Source: Turritopsis dohrnii
Lineage: Eukaryota > Cnidaria > Hydrozoa > Anthoathecata > Oceaniidae
DNA: 64,000 nt
Assembly: GCA_027922465.2 (NCBI GenBank)
Contig: BQMF02000640.1
Coordinates: 1 to 64,000 of the forward strand
Direction: 5' to 3'
Below are positions 1-11,010 of this stretch, one piece after another (within the stretch, counting starts at the first letter, position 1; the number at the start of each line of letters is the position of its first letter). The notes beneath the pieces are model-generated. The model saw only the letters and a program-made list of their open reading frames with translations, made no database searches and had not been told where the DNA came from. Both the position numbers and the translations under genes were made by a program.

Positions 1-600
1 GCGTTCTTGCGTGAAAATTTCGTTCATATCAATTCTCCAATGTGATTAAAGATCGTTAGGGTAAAGTTCTTAGCATACATAATCTGTAGGAATTGGGAGA
101 ATTATGCAAAAACGTCACAAATATGCAACGAAAACATTGCAACTTTAGGTCTATATATCTCGTGATCCCCTCAAGCAGTTTCGCCGAGCTTCAGTTTTTG
201 AAGAGAGAATAATCCTAAGTTTTTGCACGTACCGCGGCACTATCGAGGCGCATTTAAGTCAGAAGATATGTAGATTGGAACTTATACATGAATTACGCGA
301 TATCTTCAACTCTGTATAAAAACATAGATTTTCATTTGTTTCTCAAGGAAGCTTTAGGTTTAATAATCTGCTTGTCACTATGCAGCAAGTTGATCCGTTG
401 TTATAATGGATGATATTTGGTTTTTAAATTGTCGTTAATTTTTAAAAAAGTATTCGTTTCACCGACAACCAGCCGAAAGCGCATCACGGATGACATCAAA
501 GTGATACCGCAATGAATAGAATAGTCATTATCTGAATAATAGAAAAATAAGAGTTCGTTCTCCTTCTGTTTTATACCTCCATGCACTGATTGACAATTTT
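1..600. other. No recognisable gene
   Basis: AT-rich sequence without a coding frame of convincing length or composition. I see no inverted termini, tandem structure or RNA gene here. Confidence 0.5.
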
Positions 601-850
601 TTATCTCTTCAACGTTGGGAGCATTAGTGACATTGACCTCGAGTCTATTATTACCCCAAGAAATCGATCTTCTGTGTAGGATCTAGAACTGACTTTTCCA
701 CATTGACTGTGAACCCCAAACTCTGGAGGACATAGATCAAGGTGTCTCGAGACATCTTGATGTTCTCCATTGTTCTCCCAATCAGGAGAATATCGTCCAA
801 AAAGATGATCAGAAGGATATTCAGCCGCCTTGACAGAGCTATAGGCTATA

Positions 851-855
<5 letters not shown>
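601..855 (-). pseudogene. Reverse transcriptase fragment, DIRS-like
   Basis: Read on the minus strand this segment gives about 80 codons with the palm of a reverse transcriptase: IIFLDDILLIGRT (the catalytic LDD), then LGFTVNVEKS, then IDFLGVIIDS and LMLPTLKR. The order 'LDD - LGF.xN..KS - FLG..IDS..M - LP' is typical of DIRS-type tyrosine-recombinase retrotransposons and also of Gypsy-like elements. The frame ends in a stop at 601-603 and is cut off upstream by a stop beside the poly-C tract at 852-880. No recombinase, RNase H or terminal repeats are visible, so it is a dead fragment. The RT identity is well supported; the DIRS assignment is less certain. Confidence 0.7.
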
Positions 856-882
<27 letters not shown>

Positions 883-930
883 AAAAAAACAAAAAAAAAA
901 ACAAAAAAAAAACAAAAAAAACAACCTCCA
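852..930. repeat. Poly-C tract and A-rich simple repeat
   Basis: A run of about 29 C is followed directly by repeated blocks of A separated by single C. The proline/lysine-rich translation across it is an artefact of the repeat. Tract length is probably unreliable in the assembly. A second C-rich stretch lies at about 1180-1250. Confidence 0.9.
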
Positions 931-1263
931 TCCCACTTGTCCTTTTGTATGTTAGTTTCTTACGCATTTTTAATAACGTGAAAATATTTGCAATGATCTT
1001 CGTGTAATTTTTCTCTGATCAAACTCCATCTGTGCTTATTGTTTTACGTTCGTGCATCACACGGACCACATCAAGATCACATTCAGTGTTAACATTTTCA
1101 TAAGAAACTTTTACTTAATTAGAAAAATCAAGGTTCTGCAAAATTGTGTGGGTTGACGTCAACTAGTATCACATCCTCTCCCCCCCCTCCCCCCCTCCCC
1201 CGTCAACCAGCGTCAACTTTAGCATAACCCCCCCCCCCCCCCCTCCCTCCCTAAAAGTTGACG

Positions 1264-1654
1264 TCATTTGTGAACAGTCCCTAATGAGCAGACATAGATA
1301 GAACAGGTCGAACAGATAGAGAAGTTAGATAGATAGAATGCGTAGCCGTTTTCGAACTGTTGGTTAGCATCTATTCCAACAGAGAAAAATACAAGATATG
1401 CACAAAAGATAACGGATATCATAGCATACTCAGTAATAGAGGAGATTTTAAACATACCAATTGGACATGAATCAAGTCGACAGCCAGTTGTACATTCTTC
1501 ACTGCATATTATTGGTGATTTTACTACAAATACTGATCAAAACTACTAAAATTGTCGACACTTTACCTACAGTTTGATAACGACTGAGACATGGTTGAGT
1601 CGTGGTTGATTTTTGAGCGTAAACAAGTATCAACTGAGGCTGTGTTTGACTTTG
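1264..1654 (-). CDS. Possible Cys-rich gene, three phase-matched exons
   Basis: I do not recognise this gene. Three minus-strand exons can be drawn: 1654-1567 (88 nt, acceptor TTTTCAG, donor AG|GTAAAG), 1532-1458 (75 nt, acceptor GATCAG, donor G|GTATGT) and 1370-1264 (107 nt, acceptor GAATAG, ending in TGA). The first begins in phase 0 and ends in phase 1, the second is phase 1-1, and the third starts in phase 1, so the frame stays open across both junctions. The middle exon has four cysteines in the pattern C-x3-C-x3-C-x4-C (CSEECTTGCRLDSC), and the last adds CSTCSIYVC. The start exon is not identified, although a strong donor (AAG|GTAAGA) lies near 1805 on the same strand. Cysteine spacing suggests an extracellular or small disulfide-rich protein; that is inference. 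Chance alignment of splice sites remains possible. Confidence 0.3.
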
Positions 1655-1849
1655 CTGAAAACATAATTTCATTTGTTCTGTAACCTGAAAATTTGTTGTT
1701 ACTGGAGATAAAGGTGCTTAAAAAGAAGGACGTCATGCATATTAACAATTCTGTTAGTTTTTGTGGTAGGTGTTGCGGCAGATAGCCATTTACAATCGAA
1801 TCTTACCTTGCTGAAAGAAATGCCGGCTGTTAAGAAAGAGAGATGATCC

Positions 1850-2372
1850 GCGTCGATTTCCTATCACCGTAATCATGACTGTTCTTTTCGTCTTCTAATA
1901 TCTGGCGATATCGAGTCGAAACAGAACCGAAGTGCCCACACACGTATGTGAAAGTTGTTTTCAGTCATCGCATTCTAAATATGTAACCAAAATCAACCAT
2001 CAAATTGCAAGACAGTCGTGGATTTGCCATAATTGTATAGGGTGTAAACTTCCCTTCCATAACATGAGAAGTTTGGTAGACCTAAACACCACTGATACCC
2101 CTCTAACAGAACAGTTACAGATTAATGGCCTATTGATTAATCTGACTTTTATACTTTTTTTTAATACTTTTTACTTTCAGCATGTCTATGCATTTATCTT
2201 CGTATATCTCCCAATAACGACATGATTTCACATTTTTACTTTATTTATTTACTTATTTTTAAGATTTTGGTTGACTGAATTATAACAGGACGAGCCGTTT
2301 TTACTTGTAAATACTGGCATATAAACTGAAGCTCTTTATCCTGTATAAATATTCATCAATAATAATAATAAT
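1850..2372 (+). pseudogene. Internally deleted LINE: PHD-like 5' part fused to 3' tail
   Basis: The frame at 1932-2225 encodes a Cys/His-rich stretch (CESCFQSSH...WICHNCIGCKLPF) resembling the PHD-like zinc domain at the start of many CR1-like LINE proteins, where W-x-C-x2-C followed by LPF is common. It runs straight into a LINE 3' end: ACAGGA at 2285-2290, TCCTGT at 2339-2344, TAAATATT, then a simple ATA/AAT tail to about 2372. The endonuclease and reverse transcriptase are missing, so this looks like a large internal deletion. The 3' signature matches the other two LINE copies in the window. Confidence 0.5.
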
Positions 2373-2449
2373 GATAATACATTATTTTCCACACCTGCTA
2401 TGTTCAAAGCGCATAATCTCGGTGATCCGAACACATTTATCATCAATTA

Positions 2450-2650
2450 CCTTGACCAGAAAAAATACCGTTATACCGGTGTAACAGTAAATAAGTACTC
2501 TCGCCGAAAAAGTACTCCCCCAATACTTATATACTAGGAAATTAGTATTCCTTTAAGAAATAAGTACTCCCCTGTGACAAGATGTTTTATTTTTCTGAGA
2601 CGGGGAGTATTATTTTAATAGGAAAAAAGTACTGTCTTGAAAAAATCTAG
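2450..2650 (+). repeat. Dispersed repeat with ATACCGTTATACCGG motif
   Basis: This segment (ataccgttataccgg, gtaaataagtact, ccgaaaaagtactccc) recurs at about 16790-17000, 35000-35220 and 35690-35900. At 35 kb it again precedes the same Pro-Glu-Asp repeat as the LINE at 2.9 kb, so it may be the LINE 5' region. Confidence 0.6.
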
Positions 2651-2890
2651 TTAATCTAATTACCAAGCTCCAAATGTTATCAAAGTCAGTTAGGAAGTTA
2701 GGAAAGATGGTAAGTTTACCCACAAATGCTTGGTTCCTTGCACCATTCATAAGATGCGCGATAAAAACTGCTCGTTGGTCAATGAAACAGGAAAAAAAAC
2801 TAAAACGAAAATACAATATTTCCCTGCTGAAAAAGGACCTGAATCAGCAAGTACCAATGCAGATCTTCCTGCTGATCGTCCTGTTGATAC

Positions 2891-3080
2891 CTCTACTCCA
2901 GAAGATCCCCAAGCTGATTCTTCTAATGATCTTTCTACTCCCGAAGATCCCTAAGCTGATTCTTTTAATGATCTTTCTACTCCAGAAGATCCCCAAGCTG
3001 ATTCTTCTAATGATCTTTCTACTCCAGAAGATCCCTAAGCTGATTCTTTTAATGATCTTTCTACTCCAGAAGATCCCTAA
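2891..3080 (+). repeat. 42-bp coding minisatellite inside LINE
   Basis: About four and a half units encode STPEDPQADSSNDL. Units alternate between two versions (CCCCAAGCTG and CCCTAAGCTG), giving an 84-bp higher-order repeat in which every second unit carries an in-frame stop. A shorter version of the array recurs at 35215-35330. Confidence 0.8.
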
Positions 3081-3486
3081 GGTTATCCACCTGCTGATTC
3101 GCCTGCTCCAGAAGATCCACAAAGCAGCTACAGTCCAAAAATTATTGAAAAAATCGTACATCAACAGCTCATTGAATATCTTGAAGACAACAAACTTCTT
3201 CATGAAAGGCAATTTGGATTTAGACGAAAGTGCTCAACAATTTTGTTTACAGATCACATACGTCAACATGTGGACAAAGGTAAAATTGTTGACGCTGCAT
3301 ACATTGATCTTTGTAAGGTGTTTGACACACTGAGTCATAGTAGGTTGTTGTCCAAACTAACTGCTTATGGAATATGGGACTCTGCACTTGACTGGTTTTC
3401 TGATTATTTGTTTCTGCGTCAAAATTATGTAAGTTACGATGGTGAACTGTCAGAAAAAGAAATTTTAACAGTGGGTGTACCGCAAG

Positions 3487-3651
3487 CAGAGGCGTAGCCA
3501 GAGGTCAGTCAAAATTTGTGGAGGAGGGTTAAGTCATTTAGGGTAGAAAAGGAAAGCGTGCAAGTAACCTAATCGCCACTTAAGACTGAAAAGAAATATC
3601 ACAATGTTGAACTCCTCCAGGTTTTTTTGACTGACCCTAACTACGCCTCTG
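3487..3651. mobile_element. hAT-like MITE (165 bp) inserted in LINE RT
   Basis: The ends are the inverted pair CAGAGGCGTAG ... CTACGCCTCTG, continuing as an imperfect inverted repeat (GGTCAGTCAAAA / TTTTTTTGACTGACC). It is flanked by the 5-bp direct repeat GCAAG (3482-3486 and 3652-3656). It interrupts the RT exactly after the conserved V-P-Q motif, and the reading frame on both sides fits the same RT. The CAGRGGCG terminus with a 5-bp duplication fits the hAT superfamily, 5-bp subgroup. No coding capacity. Confidence 0.85.
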
Positions 3652-5159
3652 GCAAGGCACGATATTAGATCCGTTACTATTCCTGTTGTATTTTAATGAC
3701 TTAGCTGATTGCTTGAAGCATTCAGAAGTTATTAAATATGCTGATGACAGCGTTTTGTTTATTGGTAACTCAGATCCTATTATAATTGAAAGGAAACTCC
3801 ATGATGACTTGGAGCAGATCTCAACTTGGTGTTATGAAAATGAACTAATCCTCAATATGAAAAAGGGGAAAACCAAATTAATGATTTTTGGAACAAATCA
3901 ACAGTTGAAAAAATGTGCTCATAACATTCAAGTAAAATATCGTGGAGAAGTTGTGAACACTGTTACAAGATACAAATACCTCGGTACAGAATTAAATCCA
4001 TCGCTCATTGTAAATGAAGACTTTGTGAGAGCATACAAAAAACCACCTTACGATTAAGACTGCTTCAAAAAATGAGACCTTACCTTACTACTAAAGCAGC
4101 AAAACAGATTTATCAATCGATGATCGTCCCTCTCATCACCTACAGCAGTATGATAAATCTGAACATAACGAACACCAATCGCAACAAACTCAGGTTTATC
4201 GACAACCGTGTCAAAAATATAACTGGTTGTAATCAACTCCGCACTATTGAGGGAGTTATCGTCAAAAGCAGTTGTATGATGGTCCGAAAATGCGTTGAAG
4301 GTCAACTGTGCGACACTTTCAAGAATTATGTCGAGTTTATTCAACATGGAAAAAATACCCGAAATGATAAGAGCTCGATTTGGTTACCATTTGTTCGTAC
4401 TGAATGCATATGCATATAAGACGTTCCTTCACGTTTATGGCTAGTAAATATTTTAACGAATTACCATATGAATATAGAGATATGGAAAAATTTCAAGATT
4501 TTTCTAAAGCGCTGAAAAAGCATTTTCATTAGAAATTAGATTCTGTAATCTTTTTTTGTTCGTAACTTTATCACTGGTCTCTATCCTATTTGCATATTTT
4601 TCTGATCAGTTGATATGTTTTGAATAGCCATGTACTTTAATTTGCGATCACACTTCTCTGTTTTGATGTACTCGTTTATTTTATTTATTTATTTTGTTCA
4701 TGTATTTTATATGACTTTTTGAAATTCATTGTTTGTGTTTTGCGCTCACCGAACGTTCTTACATATGGCTTCTACCCCCCTCTTACGTATTTAACAAGCT
4801 ATGACACCCGTTTTTTTTTTCAGATCTTTACTCAGGTGCATAATTTTCTGACTTTTCATTTTTTGCTTAATATGATTTTTAAACAACATTTTACTTTTGA
4901 ACTAATTTTTAATACACAAATTTACTTTTTTTTTATATATACACAGGACCCTAATTGATAGCAGTTTTATTGTACATAACTGAATAGTTCATCCTGTTTA
5001 AATATTGAAATAAATAAGATAATAATAAAAAGAAACAGCAGCGAGTGAGTTTTGGAGTTTCTGCATTATGTTTGTGAGGTAACGGGGTGCTTCTGCAAAA
5101 ATTACATTGCAATAGTCATTTTTGATAATATCAGCATTTCAGCTAATTGTTTTTAAATA

Positions 5160-5900
5160 CTTATTCAATTTCCGCGCTTTAAGCGTAGGAAATTGTTTGG
5201 TTTACACATTCTATCTATCTGTATGTGTAACACTTTTTTGCCGTTTTCGGAAAGTCCGTTTGGATTTCGGATTGTTTGTTTATTCAGAATAATAAATGAC
5301 AGACCCCAAACTCTATGCTAAATGTAATAGCTACAAAAAGCACTTTCAACATTAATTCACAAAAATGTTAACTTTTTTATACTTTTGAAATACTTAGTTA
5401 GTTATTTTATCCGTTTTATATAAAAACTTCTCAATTCAATCCAATTCAAAATTTCTATTATCAAGTCCGTAAAATATGCACAGAGAGCACGAGAAACGTT
5501 TTCCAACCGATTTTGAAGAAGTTAAAGAAGTAGCTTCGTAGAAACGTTGAAGAAGAATTTTAAGACTTCTTTCCAGTCTTTATTTAATATTGCAATCGAA
5601 ATATTATCATGAGAATATTGCATATAGAAGAAATTGATGTTTAGCAGACTCTGGGAAAAATTCTTGAAAAAGAAGATTTGATTTGATTTGAACAAAACTA
5701 TGTTGTGAAAAAAATCTTTCAATATCAAAGCAGAGATGTATGTATCAACATTACTGGTACGTCTTATCAGTAAATGCATGAAACATGTTCATTTTATTTA
5801 ATAAATATTACACTGAAAGTTGAAGATATTGAAAAACTAAACAAATGAAATTGTCATAAAGCACAAATTACTACTTGCTTCGCACTGATAGACGGATTTC
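5160..5900 (+). repeat. Dispersed repeat (TTTCCGCGC / CGTTTTCGGAAAG family)
   Basis: The segment begins near 5168 with 'tttccgcgctttaagcgtagg', has a short ATCT repeat, then 'ccgttttcggaaagtccg', and continues to about 5900. Related copies lie at 37211-37400, 43890-43990, 50130-50480 (plus strand) and, inverted, at 25060-25470, 25960-26030, 29282-29335 and 51410-51545. No coding sequence seen. The inverted copies supply empty-site references for several insertions. Confidence 0.75.
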
Positions 5901-7550
5901 GTGTGACGTATCATGTTGTCGTTCCCAGTCCCATGCGCGGTTTTGGAGGCAAAAAAACATAAACAAACACGGAAAATGTATGAGAAATATTGAATAGACC
6001 TCCAAATATACACATAAAACTTAACCATCTTTGTTTTTGAAATTGTAAGAGCAACAAAGCCTTGTAAAATATTGTTTCCTTGCGCTCGATGACTCTGCTT
6101 CGAAAAAAAATTGGCATTCATTAAATTATAGTTGATCAAGAAAAAATATTGTTTGATTGAAAATTTTTATTCTCCCAATCAGATTTAAGTATTGCTTAAC
6201 AAACACGTGAAGCTTTGCAATCTTTTTTAATCATGTTTTGAAAGCGCGGTTACAAAAAATAAAAATCTTCCATTTCCACACACGTGCATTCGTTTTCAAC
6301 ATAAAATGGTGTGGGAAACATTACTCTGGATATTATAAAAACTTAGAAAATGGTGATAAAGCACAGCAATGGTGTACTACTTCAAGACCCATACAGCATT
6401 TCAGATGGTTGGGTTTCTGTTGCTCAATTACCAGACGTCACTTGGCCAGACACATACAATTACCTTATCAATACACCCAGTGAGTTAAGAACAAATTAAA
6501 GGAAAATGTCATTACAGGCTTATAATTTCTTTATATCTACAAGATTCAAGATATTTACATATATGATATGAAAATATGTCAAAGATCAATTCGATATTTT
6601 GAAAGCATGGCATCACTACTATTCAAATCATGTTTGGTTGATTGTAGTTCTTCATTTGTAGCTGCAATCTTCATTAAGGCTGTCCTTGTCTAAAAAAATA
6701 CAATGTTTAAAAATCTTTAGCAAGACCAAAAAATTAGAATGAATGTACAAAAGAAAGCTTCATGAGCTTTTCACTTAAAAAATAAGATATCATGTTCTTT
6801 TTCAAGTTAGCAAAAAAAATACTATGACAAAGACATTAGCAAAAATGGAACTTTTCCCCAAACACATTATTCATAATTAAATCTCTACTGACCTTCTACG
6901 ATATAGATTTTCATCAGTCATCAAAAGTCTCCTCATCGTCATGATCTTTGGGTACTGGTTATGGCTAAAATGTTCTTTTGGTTGTGTGTTCATACCTTTC
7001 AGTCTTTTGGTGGTCTGTATATCAGAACAGTTCTTGGAAAACACGAAGATGGATTAAACTTGTCATTAGACTTTTTGCCTATTAAAAAGAAAGTATGAGC
7101 ACTTCATAGTTTGTTTCACACGATAATGGAAAATTGACATCTTTATTCATACGTCCATTGAACCTAAGCCAAATATATTTGTTGTGTTATGCAGTATTGA
7201 CACTGTGTTGAGGTACAACAAACTAGAATAGTTGAGAAATAATTAAATTACAAAGCTGAATTTCCTTATAAAGTTGAAAAAATAAGATTTAGATTATCTG
7301 ATACGAAGTGAACACTGCACAATCTAGCATTTTCAATGTCTGCATCTGTTTAAGGCCACTCATTTCTCTTCAGTTTACTAACCCATTACCTTTCCTTTTG
7401 ATCATCTCTTTTCTTTGGTGGAAAGCGATAGAAAATCAACTCAGAAGAGCTTGTTTTTCTGTCTGTACATCCAGATGCACACCACGAACTTTGAATAATG
7501 ATATATTTTCATATGAAAAAAAGTTGGAAATTACAAGTAAGTGAGCATTT
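5900..7550. other. No recognisable gene
   Basis: AT-rich sequence with only short open frames of unremarkable composition. I see no terminal repeats, tandem arrays or RNA genes. Confidence 0.4.
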
Positions 7551-7847
7551 ATAACCTTCGCATGTACTGTTTCGCTGCAAAAATAGTGGAGGCAATCAAT
7601 TTGTTTTGCCTTCACTTTTTTGCGCATGCGTGTTGCGCTTCAACAAATGTAAACACAGAAATCCGTCTATACAAACCGAAAGTATAAACATTGTGCGCAA
7701 GGTGAACGATATGTTTAATAAAACTGTTATTCTGGCTCCGAAACATCGTAGTGAATTGCAAAGTGGTTGAGATTAAGTTAAATAAATTAAAGAAGGGAGT
7801 AATTTGGTGAATTCCAGACTGTATCAAATTATTAGTCACTGTACAAT

Positions 7848-8356
7848 CCCAGCGGGCACAAGACGTCTTTGAGACGTCTTATTTTAATCGTAAAATGGTC
7901 GTTTGCTTTCCAGATCATTTTGGGACGTCGTAGGGACGTCTGAAACGGGACGTCGCAATTGGGATCCTTTTACGACGTTTTTGGGACGTCTCTGTGCAGA
8001 TTCAATAACGATCTTCGAAACAATTATAAACTTTCAAAAGCAATCACTCTGTATAGAATGATTTATTGTAAATGTTTTTAAACGTCTTGGCAACAAGCAG
8101 CTGTGGCATAACGGTTACGAGTTCGGCTGGCACACTAGAGGTTCCAGGTTCGGGTCCGCCTGTGGCCTATTACAGTTTTTGAAAGAGTAAATTTCATAAT
8201 CCTGCGACGTCGTTACGATGTCGTTGGGATGTCATCGAGACGTCTCAATGAAGATGTAATTGGGACGTCTTTTGAGATTCCCACTTCGCGACCATTTTGC
8301 GACGTCTTAGGGACGTCTTGAAAAGACGTCTTTACGACGTCTTTGTGCCCGCTGGG
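7848..8356. mobile_element. GACGTC-rich TIR element with tRNA-like core, copy 1
   Basis: The termini are inverted: CCCAGCGGGCACAA ... TTGTGCCCGCTGGG (imperfect over the last bases). Both arms are built of AGACGTCT-type palindromes. The flanks show a 2-bp AT repeat (7846-7847, 8357-8358). The equivalent uninserted sequence is at 51601-51615 (gtacaatgctcgg) and, inverted, near 23585. The centre (8097-8167) holds a tRNA-like sequence. No coding capacity. Superfamily not assigned. Confidence 0.8.
8097..8167 (+). repeat. tRNA-like (SINE-head) sequence in GACGTC element
   Basis: TGGCATAACGG (8104-8114) resembles a pol III A box and GGTTCGGGTCC (8147-8157) a B box at normal spacing. The acceptor arms do not pair convincingly. 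Related cores occur at 24642-24712 and 60417-60483. I read it as a tRNA-derived SINE head rather than a functional tRNA. Confidence 0.55.
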
Positions 8357-8749
8357 ATGCTTTGTCAAGTTATCACTGTGTGGGACTGATAAGTGTTAAA
8401 TTCACATTGGAAAAGATGACATTGTTCAAAATAGTAAAGATTTTTTCCACTGAAAACCACTGAAAATCGATGGAGGCACAATGATTTAGTTTGGTGGGAT
8501 ACATATGTCAGGAAAACAAACTTTGGATGATCATTAGAATCCAACCAATATGTATATAACCTACATATATGAGATCACTAAAGCCTTGTGAAAATTTGGA
8601 TTGTAATATGTTGTAGGACACAAGATATCGTGTTTGAAGAGAGATTTGTAATACGGATTCTAGCAAAGTTTTGTTGTGTCATTTGTCTTTTCGTGTTGTT
8701 TATAAACTCCATGAAAAGATTCTAGCGGTAATATGCAGACAGTGGCGGA

Positions 8750-9101
8750 TCTAGAGGGTAGTCGTAACTTGTGGAGAAGCGCATTAACATAATTACATAT
8801 ATTTACATAGAACCAACATCATTATCCTAAACTCTGGCTTCTTTTGTTTTTGTTTCTTCTGGTTATTTTAATTTTTTTTTTTTTTTTTTCGTTAGTCTCC
8901 GATTCTAATTTCTTAGCGCTTCCTTTCCTCAATTTCTAGATTATAGTTCATAGTTTATATTTGAATAAAATTATTTTATATGCACCTAATTTTTGCACCC
9001 ACATATGTTTTCTTTTGTAACATTTTTTCATTTACATATACTTATAGTAGGTCCACATCAGTATTGTACTGCATTTTTAACGACCTTCTTTACCAATTAT
9101 T

Positions 9102-9140
<39 letters not shown>

Positions 9141-9232
9141 ATTTGTAAATTCAATTTATATTATCAATGGGATTATTAGAACGTTTTTCTTTTATGTTTG
9201 AATTGTTAACACTCTCTTCTTGTAACATCCTA
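8750..9232. mobile_element. hAT-like MITE (CAGTGGCGGATC family), split copy
   Basis: The left end CAGTGGCGGATCTAGAGG starts at 8750. The interior (aatgggattattagaacg) resumes at about 9165 after an inserted A/T-rich stretch that includes a (TCTA)n microsatellite at 9103-9139. The right terminus is missing at about 9225. Better copies lie at 27548-27712 and 51951-52115. Confidence 0.6.
9103..9139. repeat. (TCTA)n microsatellite
   Basis: About nine perfect TCTA units. Confidence 0.9.
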
Positions 9233-9469
9233 TTAACTGTCATGCAGAGGATTAAAATCTTTGAAATGCTAAAGTTTGAATTGCCCAAGTTTCTTCTGCT
9301 CCTACTAATTAGATTTCTGCGAAAGCAAGAAAGCTATTACAACCAGCTTTCGTTTTTGGATTTCTGCGTAAGCAAGAAAGCCTTTACGATCGTCTTTGGT
9401 TTTCTTAGTTTATTTTTGGATTTCTGCGTAAGCAAGAAAGCCTTTACGATCGTCTTTGTTTTTCTTAGT

Positions 9470-11010
9470 TTTTTTTTTTTCATCTTACTGTCCAAACCTA
9501 GCGATTTTTTCCGCCGTCTCAATTTTCATTGGTGCATAAAGCGCCACTATTACGAAAGGGTGCTAATAAACTTTAATAACGCTTAGTTTATTGGCTTGAT
9601 TATTTCCGCCATGTGATCATCCGGGTATTTTTCGACTTTACATTTGCACGCCGTTCGCATAATGGTATACCACAGCGTGACCGAAGAAACCTTAAATTTC
9701 CAAAAGTAAGAAGATTTGCACTTCCAAAACCGAAAGTAAAGGGTAGAAATTTATAATTATCTTGCAATGATTCTACTACGTTCATTCTTTTCTAAAAACA
9801 AGTTCTCAATGTTTTGTGAAAACAGTGTGTGCAGCTTTTATGTTTTGCAAAATGTCTGCGATTCTTTTAAACCTTTTTAGATGCAAAATACTGTTTGTTT
9901 CATGTGTGGGCTTAGTGCTTTTTAAGCTCTGGATACATACAGCTCAGCTCAGTTTCCTCTTCAGCTCCAACAACATACAAGGAATGTCTTGTTACCCTCT
10001 GTCTGTCGCTGTGCATCTCATTTTATGTTTGATGTTTCTCTAGCTATTTTTTAGCCTATTATATACTTGTATAGTTCTTGGCTGTATTATCAATGTCCTG
10101 AATTAGGAATGGGGACTTACTATTTACGATATCAAATTGAAACTTATCTTGATTGTCTGTAAATTCTAAATATTGGACATCTTTTACTTTTAACGCAAAT
10201 TTCTGTTTTCAGTTATATATGTTTGCTAATTTTGGTAGCTAAGTTTAGGTCATATTTTTCATAATCCTAATCTTTGTTTACTTTTTGTGTTTGGGAAGTC
10301 TTTTCGTAATTAGGAAGATTGACCGTACATACGTAATCACTGTGATATCTGAAAGCATATGAATTTGATGTTATTTTGTTCATTAAGTTTATTAGAAGTT
10401 AATGTAAGGTTCGTATTGTGTCAGTTACGCTTTCATGATGCCCTGGCGTGTATACGTAATTAAAAATTTATTGTTTTTTAAGTTTCTGAATAAATTTTTA
10501 TAATCTTTTCATGAAATTTAGTTCTGGTAATGCATGCTTTTAAATTAAAAAGATGGCAATGACATATTGTTACTCAAATTAAAGCACAAATTTCTGTTTT
10601 CAGTTATGTATGTTGATTTTGTATGTATATAGATGTATTTCGTATCAATAAAATCTATGCTTTCCTTTTTCTCCTTCTGAATTAGGAATTCTGTTAGGAA
10701 GATTGACAAGACATATTAAACATCATAACATTTACAATGACTTACGTGCATACTCATTGTCTTATCTAAATTGATCACTGAATCCTTAATATCATTTCGT
10801 ACCAACAAAATAAAGAACATGTCATTCAGATAAAGTTTTGCATAGTGACAATTATGTTTTTTCCAGATTTTTGGGGAGTACGTGATCAGAAATTTAATAA
10901 ATATATATTGCGGATTAAACTTTTCTTAAATTTCAAGAATGTCATAGTCTTTCTTTTTTCATACTTCAGCTGATTTTGCAGAAATCCTTATGCCTGCAAG
11001 GGCATCTTGT
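9470..11010 (+). repeat. Array unit 1
   Basis: Starts after three copies of the 5' terminus and runs to the hairpin at 10991-11006. Shared blocks include 'actgtccaaacctagcg', 'ggcgtgtatacgtaattaa' and 'aattaggaatggggact'. Unit 4 (13594-15013) is by far its closest relative, nearly identical over long stretches, so the array has expanded recently in part. Confidence 0.75.

Larger units (their letters stand above)
2660..5035 (+). mobile_element. Decayed CR1/L2-type LINE
   Basis: A non-LTR retrotransposon relic. In order it holds a 5' region with a 42-bp coding minisatellite (2891-3080), the reverse transcriptase up to GVPQ (3100-3486), a 165-bp MITE (3487-3651), the remaining RT with KYADDSVLF (3690-4050), a frame change near 4050, the C-terminal region (4072-4420), a further break near 4420 and the end of the ORF at about 4531. 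The 3' UTR carries ACAGGA (4943-4948) and TCCTGT (4992-4997), followed by an AATAA-rich tail. Residues such as ERQFGFRRKCST and IDLCKVFDTLSHS correspond to the intact LINE at 46.8 kb, so both belong to one broad clade. No endonuclease domain is recognisable. The element is dead. Confidence 0.85.
7660..9312 (+). repeat. Large dispersed repeat, copy I left part
   Basis: The sequence matches 50500-50640 plus 51540-52260 on the plus strand and, inverted, 23100-23720. In this copy a GACGTC transposon sits at 7848-8356, a hAT-like MITE starts at 8750, and the rolling-circle-like array interrupts it at 9312. The copy resumes at 15849. It may be a segmental duplication of a gene region, because exons of a secreted-peptide family lie further along copies I and II. 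Confidence 0.65.

Noticed and set aside
742..981. Open frame with a poly-proline/poly-lysine stretch
   Set aside because: It is a translation of the poly-C and A-rich simple repeat; the real coding signal is the RT fragment on the other strand.
9167..9586. 139-codon open frame at the start of the array
   Set aside because: It reads across the MITE remnant, the flanking repeat and three copies of the array terminus; composition is that of the repeats.
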